From NCBI RefSeq assembly GCF_964355755.1, contig NC_092675.1:16009312-16073311 (forward strand): 64,000 nucleotides of DNA, written 5' to 3'. Shown here one piece after another: positions 12,551 through 24,200 of the stretch. A program made the position numbers and the translations under genes. Source of the stretch: Antedon mediterranea (Eukaryota; Echinodermata; Crinoidea; Comatulida; Antedonidae). Numbering within the stretch: position 1 is the first letter of the stretch; each line of letters opens with the position of its first letter. The notes beneath the pieces were generated by a model. It saw only the letters and a program-made list of their open reading frames with translations. It was not told where the DNA came from and did not search any database.

Positions 12551-14131
12551 CAGTGGTTTTATATACAAGCTATATAACTCTAATTTTACTAATTTTAATA
12601 ACCCTAAATGAATGGTGGTACAATTTGTCTTTCACCAACATTCTAATATTGTAATGAGAACCATATTATAGGGATATCTTTGAGACCCACACAATTTCCC
12701 CTGAATAGGGGTTGGTCATAATATTCTTACACCAATATTGTCCATATATTTCCGTGTCCCATTGATAAGGGTTATCTGAAATCGTATCTACCTGCAAAAA
12801 CATAATATACTTTTAAACATCACTTTGAATAGTAATTTATTATTTGTAAATATCCTTTATGGATATGTGATAAAAACTCAATTGTACAGTATTAAAACAT
12901 ATTTATGGTGGCAAAAAGCACGCTCTAGGCGTTATCAGAGGGTTGGACATTGTCGAGTGTCGGCGTCAACATTCCCGAAATAACCGTTCAGAATTTTGTC
13001 AGAACAGGCGCACCGTAAACCCAATCAAACTTTCCTAACACAACTACAATCCGATCGCGTATTCTGCTTTTATTAATGTTCAAATACTGGAAAAGTTACT
13101 CTTTACTTAAAACCGGCTAAGGGGGACGGCACCTTTAAAGCGCCGGGATTAAGAAGCTTAACAATTACAAATCGTATGCACGAGAACAATCGACAAATTT
13201 CCGTCGCCTAACCGATACCAGAAAAAATATCAAGAAAGTTTCTTTTAGTCGCACCGCTTCTAAACAAATAGAAAATATAAGAGTATCAGTGTTACACACG
13301 AGGAATTCTGGGCACAAAATTAGTAATATATTTAAGGGGTGTAAACAAGCATATCGATGAATACTGTGTATACACCTGAGTGGCATCGGCACTTTGATGT
13401 TGGTTACGATTCGGGTTTCTGTTTGCTTTCATTATACAATTCGTAACTTTGACTCATGCAATTGTTATTATCAATAAATCACTTAACAATTACATTTCCT
13501 ATAACTTGTAAGATCAATTGTGTTTCTCTTATATTGCTTTAGTTATATATATTTTCAGTATATAAATTATTTGTTTTTTTCTTTCTTTTCAATTATTTAT
13601 TTAGCGTCAATAACAGACTTGAAGTAAGGAATTATATAAAATATGATTGGTGTTATAGTCCCTAAGGTCTCCGAGTATAACATAAATAAAATGCTCTCTG
13701 GATTTAAAAACGTTAAAAGTCATTATAAATTAATAACAATTAATGATCACAAACCCTCCATTCAGTTGGAAGAGAGTTTATAGTAGATAAAGGAAGTGAC
13801 ATGCCCAACGATAGGTTTAAAAGCAGCCAAAGTAAGCATAGCTTTATCTTTATAAGACTAAAAATAGGCCCTACATGCAGTTTATCATTTTCATTATTTG
13901 CTTCTGCAAATCTGTCTATGAGTAGTTTTTTCAATTATAGAAAATCAGTGTCTTTTTTTTTAACTAACTAACTAATAGAAAAACATAATCAAGGGACAAC
14001 TTTGACCAAATAAAGTGTCCTCTTAATAGGCGTGTGCCTTGAATTGTGGTGGTAGCCTCAATAAAACATTTTTTTTTATGATTGAAAAAAAAACAGAACT
14101 GAATACACTGAATAACTAACTAAATACCTAA

Positions 14132-14869
14132 ACTAATCAAATACTCTAATCAAATACTAATCAAATACTAATCAAATACTCTACCTTTGAATGATAGAAC
14201 TGCAAATTGGAATATTAATAATAATAAAAAATGTAAATTGTGCGGTACAAATTCGGACGAAGACATCCATCATTTCATCCTTAATTGTCCAGCGTTAAAT
14301 AATATACGTAATCAGGAATTATTTAATTTATATGTGGATATGTATAGAAATGGCAGCAAAGATGATACTTTTTATACTTCTCATGAAAATGACAAACTTA
14401 AATATATTTTGGGATACTCAGATAATTTAATTGATGAAGAGTGTGAAAATATTTTGGATAGTTTTTGTAAAAGATACCTAAAACAAGCATGGAAATTTCG
14501 AAATGATTCACTGAATTTCATGACTCAATAACTATGTTATCTACATTGCTACATTAAGTAAATTGAAAAAAAAAAGTGGCGGGGGGGGGGGAGGGTTGGG
14601 GGTTTTTCGTAATAAGCTGTGTTTATCAGTTGATTTTATTTTATTTTATACACTTTTTCTATATCTTGTTTTGTATTCATTGTGTAAAGTAATGATCTAC
14701 TGTATGTATCGATGTAAATTGGGGGGGGGGGGGGTAGGATAGGGGTTGATAGTTGCTTTTGCCTTTTTTTACTTTTCTGTTAATTGTTATATTTTATATT
14801 GTGAAGGATGCACCTTTGTGCTAAGTGTGCCACCGATCTAAAGGTGTAATACCAAATAAATAAATAAAT
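14132..14869 (+). pseudogene. 3' end of a non-LTR retrotransposon (LINE) with 3'UTR and AATA tail
   Basis: An open plus frame (about 14175-14531) encodes ~118 residues. It contains CKLCGTNSDEDIHHFILNC, the C-x2-C...H-x4-C zinc-knuckle module found after the reverse transcriptase in many LINE ORF2 proteins. It is followed by a helical, W-containing tail (KRYLKQAWKFRND) and a stop. The 3'UTR has two long G runs (14581-14591 and 14720-14734). It ends in GTGCCACCGATCTAAAGGTG and a short AATA repeat at about 14852-14869, as CR1/L2-like LINEs do. Upstream the copy is cut off in an 11-bp AATCAAATACT tandem run (14132-14180), so the reverse transcriptase itself is missing. This is a 5'-truncated insertion. 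Confidence 0.8.
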
Positions 14870-16785
14870 AATCATTTATATGCTGTTATGCAAGGCATGC
14901 ATACGGAATATGTAATCATTTCGCCGTTAATAACAGAAAACCGTTGTTTTTCCTGTAAATCGCGAGCCAGATATGATTACAAAATGATAGCTGTCTGCTG
15001 TTAGAAAGCCAATAAATGCAGCTCACTTTTGTGGTTATACCGAATAAGTGAATATGCTTTGTAATTTAAATCTAATTTGATTAAAGTACTTGTTTATAGC
15101 ATTAATTTCAATTGTTTGAAATCAAAACTGACTTTCTTAAAACTATTCATAATGAACAATGGGGTTTTACCCTCAACGTAATTTGTCGGCAAGTCGCGGT
15201 TTCGTTTGAAGACATTAAGATGGCAAATTCCCCTTACTTTCGTTGTCTTTTACTTCTTCCTTCTTCTAAATCCCCCTCAAACTGCTGTATTGTTACGTTT
15301 TTTGATAATTATTTTATTCCGACCGTCAATGTTATATTCATGGGCTTATCTTTTATATTTGAAGTATAGGCCTATTGTGTGTGTTGTTTAAATATGTCTC
15401 TTCTCAGATAGTTCTTCCTTATAAATAAAATTTAATTTCAGACAGTCTATCATGACTCTCTGATTTTTGGCATCGTCATCAAATATTATCTTTTACCATC
15501 AGTTTTATGTTCAACCTGTTACTCCATTCTCTATCTATCCCATGTGCTGTACATGGTGCATCAACATCCATAAATAATCTTGTTAGGATTACGAAAATTG
15601 TTTTATGTTCACTTATCATGTGGTATTGCCTATATATTTTTTACACCTTGGTGTGGTCTTGCCATAACTTAATATATTACAGATATCGGTACTACCCCCT
15701 ACATAGGCTCATACAGCACGAGGGGGATTACCTCACAACATGAACGGCTTATAGTATTTCAAGCTAGGTTGGTGTTCAGAGATCAGCGCAACAGTTTCAA
15801 ATAAACCGGCACGTCGGATACCTGTTGATGTTATACGCATGGTTTGTAAATATTTTACTCCTGTGTCCTCAACACCTGAAAAGCGGTGTTGTTTCATCGA
15901 ATTCCTAACGTATCACCTTGGAGAAGCTAATTACTAACATTTGGAAAGGCATAAGATCCCCGTGACATCACATTTAAGCATACGGGACTGGCTCTTAATC
16001 CGGTAATCCATCGCTATTAACTGTAGTTGCTCCTGCGGGGATATGAATCTCAAAGTTACATCTGAAAACATCTTTTGATCGTGATTGTCTCGGATTCCAG
16101 AGGCCTAGTAACCACTTTATAGTAGGTACTCGTCGGTTCGATAGGACAACCAATCGATTCCATTGATAGCAACCTTCTTATGGGAATTACAGATCAACAT
16201 AATAATATCATATAGAGCCTAGAACTAAACTATGGGTTTAAAGGTTCTGTCGTCATCAATTCATATCCATTACCTTGTTGGGTAATGAAATTCCAGTACC
16301 CACTTTTGATAATTATTAATAGAAAATGTTGTTCATTATTTTGTGAAGTAATTTTTAATTGATATAATAAATATCTAGGGCCGATTAATTAATATGATAA
16401 AAAAAAATGTTTTTTTGGTTTTTTCGTTGTTTTGCTTTTCAACAATTAGTTTTAGTTCGTAAAAGCCGCTGAATGTTAAAAAAGTAACAACGGAACTCAG
16501 ATCGGGAATAAATACCGGGTAATATCTATCTCTCTCCTACCCATTTTAAAAAGTATATTTAGATTATGTCTCAGTGGTCGTTTTACTCATTATATTTTTT
16601 GTATTATATTTTATATACTTATAAATACAACCAATTTTAATTGCATTATAACCTCATTCATACAAACCTCTATCATTTCATGAACCTCTCCCCCCTCCCC
16701 CCACCCCCTCTTTATACAACACCGTATATATATATTTTGTATTGGTGTGATAATATGATGAATAAATGTATCCGTATTCGAAAAT
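14870..16785. other. No gene seen
   Basis: Unique-looking AT-rich sequence. The short open frames at 15112-15743 overlap one another in different frames and have no recognisable motif. Confidence 0.5.
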
Positions 16786-16788
16786 TTC

Positions 16789-16901
16789 AGCAGACGATTC
16801 CGAGATCGGGTCTGGGTTGGCACCGACTTTGAGTTCGGGTCTCGGTTGGTTCCGACTTCGAGTTTGGGTCTCGGTTGGCGCCAACTTCGAGTTCGGGTCT
16901 C
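16789..16901 (+). repeat. 29-bp minisatellite, left part
   Basis: About three and a half copies of a 29-bp unit built on GGGTCTCGGTTGGCACCGAC followed by TTCGAGTT. The array resumes in the same orientation at 19707-19752, on the other side of the 2.8-kb transposon, so it was one array before the insertion. Confidence 0.85.
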
Positions 16902-19706
16902 TAGTCCAGTAAAAATATGGTTGAACCTAGAACAAATTGCAACAGAATTTTTTTTTGTTTTATTTGGTTGATATGGTAAACATAAACATCATATCCAAAG
17001 TTTACCAAAATCGGACATCGGGAAGTGGGTTAATCAGCATAAATTCAAAATGGCCGCCATTTGCTATTTTAAAGCCACATATCTCCTCAACGGTTGGATT
17101 TAGACCACCTAAGTGCATTACGAGTAGATATAAATGTGATATTGAACATTCTAATTAGCATATTTAAATTTCCATATGACGTACCTATGACGTCATATGG
17201 TAGTTATGACGTCATAAATTATGTTATAAATGCTTAAATGACATTATACTATGCGAACAATTTAGAAACTGCAGAAAAACAAGTTTCCTAACATTCTCCT
17301 TATTGAAATAAACATAATTTCCAAAGTTTACCAAAATCGGACGTCAGGAAGTGTGTTAATTAGCATAAATTCAAAATGGCCGCTATATTTACTATATCAT
17401 TTTGAAGCCCTATCTCCTTAATGGTGGTTTTAGACCACCAAAGTGCATTGCGAGTAGATATAAATGTGACATTAAACTTCCCAATTAGCGCATTTAAATT
17501 ACCATATGACGTAAATATGACGTCATAAGGTAGTTGTGACGTCATATATTATGTTATAACTGCTTAAATGGCATTATCCCATGCTAAAAAATGCAGGAAA
17601 ACAATTTCCTGTTGAAATGAACATGATATCCTAAGTTCACCAAAATCAGACTTCAAGAAGGGGTTCAATTAGCATAAATTCAAAATGGCTGCTATTTACT
17701 ATACCATTTTGAAGCCCTGTATTAGGTTGGGTTTAGACAGCCTATGTGCATTACGAGTAGATATATATGTAAAAACCGTTGACATTTATCATTAAGTTTC
17801 CATTTACAAAATCTAATGAAAATAGTTATTCTACAGAACCGTATGAAAGGTGATCGCACATCTTGTTTTGTGTTTCCTAAAACTACATCTTTTAAAACTT
17901 TATCTCTTTAAATTGGTAAAGGAATAAAAAAAATATTGTAATGAGGCGATTTTCTGTGGGTCAGGCTATTCAAACCCATCATTCCCACAAACTCATCTCA
18001 ATTACACAACTGGAAATTGAGATGACACATGAAATGATAAATGTCATACTGTAGTTTTCGGTATAGTCAGCATCTCCATTCTGCTCTTTCAAAGTTTCTA
18101 TTTCATTGCATCTGTTTGGTGTCGATCATTTATGAGACAACAACTTGTTATGATGTTTTATATTATGTTTATCTTTTGAATGCTGTTTCCAAGATTCAAT
18201 GAGCATATAACAAGGACACTTCATCCTAGTGTCAACTAGGATGAAGAACCATCAGTTAAAGATACACATCACCGGAATCCAAAAGGGGTTGTTAAGGTAA
18301 TAAAGTAATTTTCAAACTTTCCACTACTAATTACAGTATTTAAATTTTCGACAAGACAGTATTCAACTTCCTTGACAGAAAACGTCAGAAAAATGGAATA
18401 GAAACTTTGAATGCAGATGGGGATCTATTAAATATCTTACATTGCCATAATAAAAAAAAAGCGATTGCGTTTTGAGACAGAAGGAGCAAACAATAGTGGA
18501 ATAATTGGTACTTAAAGAAAACATCTTAAGGAGCAAATTTGCAACATCTTTGTAATGCTCTGCACTTGCAAAGAAACAGGGGGATGCATTATATTCGAAG
18601 CAAGAACTGTTCTGAAGTAGACTTGCTGTGCCTACATGTATGGTGGAAGTATTTTGACGGCGCCAACATTACATTTTCTATGTATGTACTTTGGATGGGA
18701 AACTTACTGTGATCCAACTCCATATTTAGGATGGGGTCGAATTATTAAATCCCAGACTCATTACAGAATTAAGAATCTCGTTTCTTTAAATATATATGAG
18801 ATATATGAGATATATATGAGATATATGAGATATATATGCAGTTATAAAAAGTTGCAGTTGCAGAAAATTAACTGGAATGTTCTATTGCATGTTGTGAAGG
18901 GTGGCCGAATAACTTCTGATACCCATGATCTTAACCTGGATGTGGTAAATGTTGTACTATTTTCATGAGATTAAAAACATTTTTTCCTTTCGGTTTCTAT
19001 ATTTTCCTCTTAGAATAATGCCAATTGAGCATTATTGTGACAAAATACATGACGTCATACAGTATGTCTTATGACATCATAGGTACGTTATATGGCAATT
19101 TAAATATGCTAATTATAAAGTTTAATATCACATTTATATCTACTCGCAGTGCACTTAGGTGGTCTAAAACCAAGCGTTAAGGAGATATGGAGCTTCAAAA
19201 TGGTATGATAAATAGCGGCCATTTTGAATGTATGCTAATTAACCCACTTCCTGACGTCCGATTTTGGTAAACTTTGGAAATAATGTTCATTTCAACAAGG
19301 AGAATGTCAAGAAACATGTTTTCTTGCAGTTCCTAAATTGTTCGCATAGTATAATGTCATTTAAACAGTTATAACATAATATATGACGTCACAACTACCA
19401 TATGACGTCATAGGTACGTCATATGGGAATTTAAATATGCTAATTAGAATGTTTAATATCACATTTATATCTACTCGTAATGCACTTAGGTGGTCTAAAT
19501 CCAACCGTTAGAGAGATATGAGGTTTCAAAATAGCAAATGGCGGCCATTTTGAATTTATGCTAATTAACCCACTTCCCGATGTCCGATTTTGGTAAACTT
19601 TGGATATGATATTCGTTTGAACTATATTCACCAGACAAAAAAAAAAAAAATTCTGTTGCAATTTGTTCTAGGTTCACCCTATTTTTGACTTATCTTTACT
19701 GGACTA
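16902..19706. mobile_element. 2.8-kb DNA transposon with long, internally repeated inverted arms and 3-bp target duplication
   Basis: The ends are a perfect 12-bp inverted repeat, TAGTCCAGTAAA, at 16902-16913 and 19695-19706. The trinucleotide CTC flanks both sides (16899-16901 and 19707-19709), and removing the element plus one CTC restores the minisatellite unit exactly. Each arm holds ~300-bp tandem units, about three on the left (16979-17790) and two on the right (19040-19600). They are built on AAAGTTTACCAAAATCGGAC, TTCAAAATGGCCGCC and TATGACGTCATA. The arms give 73-codon mirror-image frames that are products of the repeat. The ~1.2-kb centre (17800-19010) shows no recognisable transposase. 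It is probably a non-autonomous copy. Superfamily unresolved: a 3-bp duplication fits several groups. Confidence 0.85.
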
Positions 19707-19752
19707 CTCGGTTGGCACCGACTTCGAGTTTGGGTCTCGGTTGGCACCGACT
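19707..19752 (+). repeat. 29-bp minisatellite, right part
   Basis: Continuation of the array at 16789-16901, starting with CTCGGTTGGCACCGACTTCG, in the same orientation. Confidence 0.8.
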
Positions 19753-20637
19753 AGAGCTTCTGCAATTTCCGTAAACAATTTTTACATTTTGGTTTTTAAT
19801 GATCTTTTTAACAATTAACATTAAACCTTTACTCTAAATGCATTGTTCTACTTTAGTAGTTGATATTACGTAAGTTTAAAATAATGTTAAAAATGCTTTT
19901 AGATGTCAGCCGCTTCGCTTTCGCGATCTCAATGCAAGGCAAAACAAATACTAATTTAGTAATTACTCAAAATACACATTAACTCTGTCTTTTCATTGTC
20001 ACTTGAAACGTACATTGATAAAGTAGTCCTACAATGACAAAATCATTTAGGCTAACAATACGAATACAACAATCTGCTTTTTACAGCCACCAGTTGAATA
20101 TATACCAATTGATATGCAATGAAGTTAAAACGAATTCAACAATTGAATCAGTAAGTGAACGATATCAGCAGAATGTATAAAACAAGGACATTCTAGCGAT
20201 TAGCAATTGCGAAGGAACCAACTACGTTGATTATTGTAAACAATACACTAAATACGCTAATATGACAATTATTTTGAAGGGTCGGTTTAAAATAAGTTCC
20301 GAAATTGTGATGTTTATAACAGAAATACTTGAAAAGAACAAACTAATTGATATAGTTTTGAGAATAATATTGGGAAACTACAAACGAATTGTTTTGCATA
20401 AACTAAGGAATGGCATCTAAAGGCATAGGCATACTGTAAAAGTGTATAAGCGGCAAGAAATAATTATTTCTTACAAAAACTGCCGCTTGACTTTTTGACG
20501 TAACTGTTTATTATTTTCTTTCTTCATTAAATCAGGGTGGACGCAGAGGTGTTGTTGCCCCAGTTGCTCGGTAATTCATACTAATTTTCTTTCTGTCACT
20601 AAATTAAAATTTTGATTTAATCATAATATAACCATTA
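19753..20637. other. No gene seen
   Basis: AT-rich sequence without exons. A small hairpin with arms AGCGGCA / TGCCGCT lies near 20449-20489 and has no known role. Confidence 0.5.
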
Positions 20638-21070
20638 ATATATATAAATCCAAAGGCAAATTACTGAAAAAAATGACAATGCTGTGGGTATCAGTGGCTG
20701 GATCTCAATGGAGATATAAAAATAAAAAGCGAAAAGCTAAATCAAAACGATAAAGTAAACAGCCAGAAAAGTTAGCAGAGCTTTCGGGCAACACTAGCCC
20801 TTCATCAGTGCAAGTGAAGGAATTTGGATAACGTCATAGTATAAAGTTATCCAAAGTACCCTCCATAATAACAGCAAAATCAGATCAAAATTGATACAAA
20901 CAGTAGAAAATATATATAAATCCAAAGGCAAATTACTGAAAAAAATGACAATGCTGTGGGTATCAGTGGCTGGATCTCAATGGAGATACAAAAATAAAAA
21001 GCGAAAAGCTAAATCAAAACGATAAAGTAAACAACCAGAAAAGTTAGCAGAGCTTTCGGGCAACACTAGC

Positions 21071-21075
<5 letters not shown>
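20638..21075 (-). mobile_element. Two tandem copies (271-bp period) of a Penelope-like repeat with a hammerhead-like core
   Basis: The block starting TATATAAATCCAAAGGCAAA occurs at about 20638 and again 271 bp later; the second copy is truncated into a TA microsatellite at 21075-21106. A third copy lies at 46303-46490. On the minus strand the unit contains CTGATGA, a GGGC...GCCC stem with a short loop, then GAAA, resembling the core of minimal hammerhead ribozymes. Tandem partial copies with hammerhead motifs are known for Penelope-like retroelements. No coding part is present. The family assignment is inference from the motif and layout. Confidence 0.55.
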
Positions 21076-21106
<31 letters not shown>

Positions 21107-21109
<3 letters not shown>

Positions 21110-22152
21110 TCTAAACATGCTCAGAATGAATTTCTGACTGCATTGCTTCATGAGAAGGTACGAAAGGCCACATATCCATAATTATTGCATTTTGCCGGGA
21201 TTCCACATCATTTAAGTTTTTCCGTAGTAGGCCTACCCTATTTATTTTCATTTCCTTACGTCCGTATATTTGGCCGAATTTCCGTATAGTAATTACGGAC
21301 GTTCCGAACTTTGAAATTATTAAGTGTTTAATTTCTTCTTTCTGCAAATTTCGATCATATTTTCTTTTTTCTGGAGTGTGGTTTACGCAACACTGTCTTG
21401 TACAGTTTATGTTTTGTTGTTTGCTACTGTAGCCCAATATTTCCGGCGAACTATAGGTGCCATTTATCGTGTATTGTACGTGCGAGAGTACCCTCCGGTC
21501 ATATAGGGGTGTCATTTAACTAAATTCGCTTCCCCACAGGCCCCCACCATGTGGGGACCTGGCGCCAATACTCGATATCTACGGTGTTGGACTCTTGGGC
21601 AACCCCCTTAAAATAGTCCTGCGATCCGCCCCTGAGTATGATCAAAGATAGCTTAACTACGGTAATACTTCTATTGTTCCGTTTCTGTTTTAAAACTACA
21701 GGCATGATATTCGATTTATAGGTATTTAGCACTTTTGCTCTTTCATTGCCTTATTTATTTCGTTTTATCTTTTTTTTGTATTGTACAGTATATGGCAAAA
21801 ATTGAATAATTAAAATAAACTTCCCATATTTTAGACAATAATTTAAATAGGGCAAAAATAATTAATACCAATATACGTATGAAGCGTGTTAGAACTTAGC
21901 AATACACTGCTTTATAAATGATTGCAATACTTTTTAAGACACACACATTCGCAGATTCATACGGACACTGTTTTTCTATTCATTTTTGTTGTTTATTCAA
22001 AGTTTCACATTTTTAGGCAAAAAATAATTATGACTATTTAAAGTAGCCATTATTGATTAAAACTAGCCTAGGTCCAGGCCTAGACTAGGCCTACTTAATT
22101 TTATTAAAGAAAGCGGGACCGAGTACGATTTTTATTTTGAATAAAAAAATAC
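21107..22152. other. No firm gene
   Basis: A 134-codon minus frame at 21111-21515 has mixed composition but no motif, partner exon or splice context that I trust. The rest is AT-rich with several GGCCTA runs. Confidence 0.4.
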
Positions 22153-22320
22153 CTTGACGGTGCTTCCGATTCTGTTAACGGTGACGTGTATTCCATCGGT
22201 CGTTGTAGTAGTGGCAATTAGAAGCAGCGAGATGGTTAAACTTCGAAAGTCTTGTAGGCCTACATCTTTCGACGCAGACGATCGACCATCTCTAGATTGG
22301 GTAATCAACATCTTGGACAT
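22153..22320 (-). CDS. Possible first coding exon with a hydrophobic (signal-like) segment
   Basis: The minus frame from ATG 22320 gives 56 residues and runs into a donor-like GTCAAG|GTATTT (the complement at 22151-22153). Residues ~29-37 (LTISLLLIATTTTT) form a short hydrophobic stretch like a signal peptide core, followed by DGIHVTVNRIGSTVK. Local base composition is richer in GC than the surroundings. I do not recognise the protein and found no downstream exon, so this may be chance. Confidence 0.25.
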
Positions 22321-23200
22321 CTATAAAGAAAATGAGAAGAGAAATCCAACATGCCGGGGTATCAACGGGCCTTAGTTTTTTTTAATATAGTTTTTAATTA
22401 TTATTAACATATAAACAGTATAAACAAAGTTTAGACATAATTATAATGTATGAATTTATAATATTCAATGATTTATAATAAAATAATAATATAGTAATAA
22501 TGAAAAAAATTGATAATATACATAGTATTAAAATGGCAATTACCCGCACGAACATTAAGAATAAAATCCTTTTATCCATTTATTTCTTCCGCCAATTTAG
22601 GCCTATGTGTGTTTCTTTTTAAGTTCATTTTTCATTAAACATTTAAAATAAAATTACAAAAGAGACGAAGCTCACAAAACATTATTTAAAAAACGAACAT
22701 TTTAAGTTGCTATTGGTAAGTATAAGTATTGTAAAAAAGTAAGTATATACAATTTGTTAATTTTAAATTTTTCTTTGTAATGTATTTCAATATAAGACTT
22801 AACATAATATATATAAAAAAGTAATAAAAAAACTCTTTTATTTTTTTAAACACGGTTAGATGTCCTATAAATTTTAATTATGATTCTTTATTATAATTTT
22901 TATATTTCAATATATTGTATAAATGAAAAACATACAAAAAGATCTCCCGTTTATAAAAAAAATCATTTTTCTTATATCAATTATAATTATATTTTTTCTT
23001 TATTTTTAGGTTACCAATATACAGTCATATACATGCCATTTATTCACGACAATCATCCTTTAACCTTATTATAGGTAAATTGTTACTCTATTGTATTTAA
23101 GATTGTAATACTGTACATCGATCTAAGCTATATATTTTATTATTTTTATATTATTAAACGTTTTTCCTACTAAAATAAATCCTATTTATTATTGTATAAC
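22321..23200. other. No gene seen
   Basis: Very AT-rich sequence without exon candidates. Confidence 0.5.
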
Positions 23201-23209
23201 TTAACTTGT

Positions 23210-24200
23210 TATTTTTTCTTTTCATGCAAACCTGAGAGATATATCATCATTATTATATTATATATCATAAACATATAGCTAACTAACAAAGTGTTCGTTG
23301 ATACTTGTCAAGTAAACTACAATCAATAAGACCTCGATAATGTTGTCAACATAATATTAGGTTAATTATTAAGAGCAATCATAATTGTTATCTAAAACTC
23401 TATCCACCAAAATATTAAAAAACGTTACTATAGTTAAATTGATTTGTACAGTAATACAATAATTATTATTTGTGTGGTGACCTGTATATATACACGTTTA
23501 GCTAAAATTAATAAGTAATAAAGTGTTTATTTTTAAATTTTGCTTTCATTGATACTTGTCGGGAGAACTATACTATCAACAATCGACACCAAGCTGATGT
23601 TGTCAACATTTTAGGTAAAAAGAGTCACAATTGTTAACTACAGTACAACTCTATCCACAAAACTGTCATTGTTTTGTTTATTTTATAAATACTTTCTGGT
23701 GGCGACACGACATAATCAAGTCAATATCAACATTTTAGGTATGAACATTTAATCACGTTATACTACTCTAGTCTTCTAAGACAATCGAAATTGTTAGAGC
23801 CTTGATCGAGCTATTACACGTTCTGCCAAAATTGGTATTGTTTAATTTTCTTTCTCCTTCTTCTTTGTTTAAAACTTTGATCATTCTTTCTTTTCATTAA
23901 TTGGCGAGAGCACTATTACTACGACTTATCAACAAGAAGTCGACATGATGATGATGTTATCAACATTTTTCAACTTTTTGGACATTACATTTTTTTAAAA
24001 TAAATTCGAGTTTGAATTGTTTTGCATACAAATATCATTTTTGTAATAACTTTGTAATTCTATTTTTTCCTTTCATTTTCGAAAAGTACCACAACACCAA
24101 GAAGTTAATATTAAGATAATGTCTCCAAGATTTTAGGTAAAAACAACCACTGACAGTTGATGTTTGAAAATTCCATTTTAGCTTTTAAATTTTAAATTAA
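23210..24200 (+). repeat. Decayed ~170-bp tandem array, left block
   Basis: About five diverged units recur at a spacing of roughly 170-300 bp. Each has a pyrimidine run with CTTTTCAT, a stretch like ACACCAAGAAGTTAATA, then GATGATGTTNTCAACATTTTAGGTA and CAATTGTTA. Good examples are at 23520-23680, 23886-23970 and 24061-24165. The right block is at 26450-26870. The recurring TTTTAG|GTA looks superficially like a splice boundary, but no shared open frame supports repeated exons. It reads best as an old satellite. Confidence 0.55.

Larger units (their letters stand above)
7483..13985. other. Long gene-free stretch
   Basis: No exon with a recognisable protein was found on either strand apart from the unassigned coding-like patch at 10812-11009. 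An imperfect direct repeat of ~40 bp lies at 12471-12550. The rest is AT-rich unique-looking sequence. Confidence 0.5.

Noticed and set aside
16937-17158. 73-codon frame matched by a near-identical 73-codon minus frame at 19440-19661
   Set aside because: Both lie in the inverted arms of one transposon. Similarity follows from the inverted repeat, and the composition gives no protein support.
21111-21515. 134-codon minus frame
   Set aside because: No known motif, no exon context, and the composition changes along its length.
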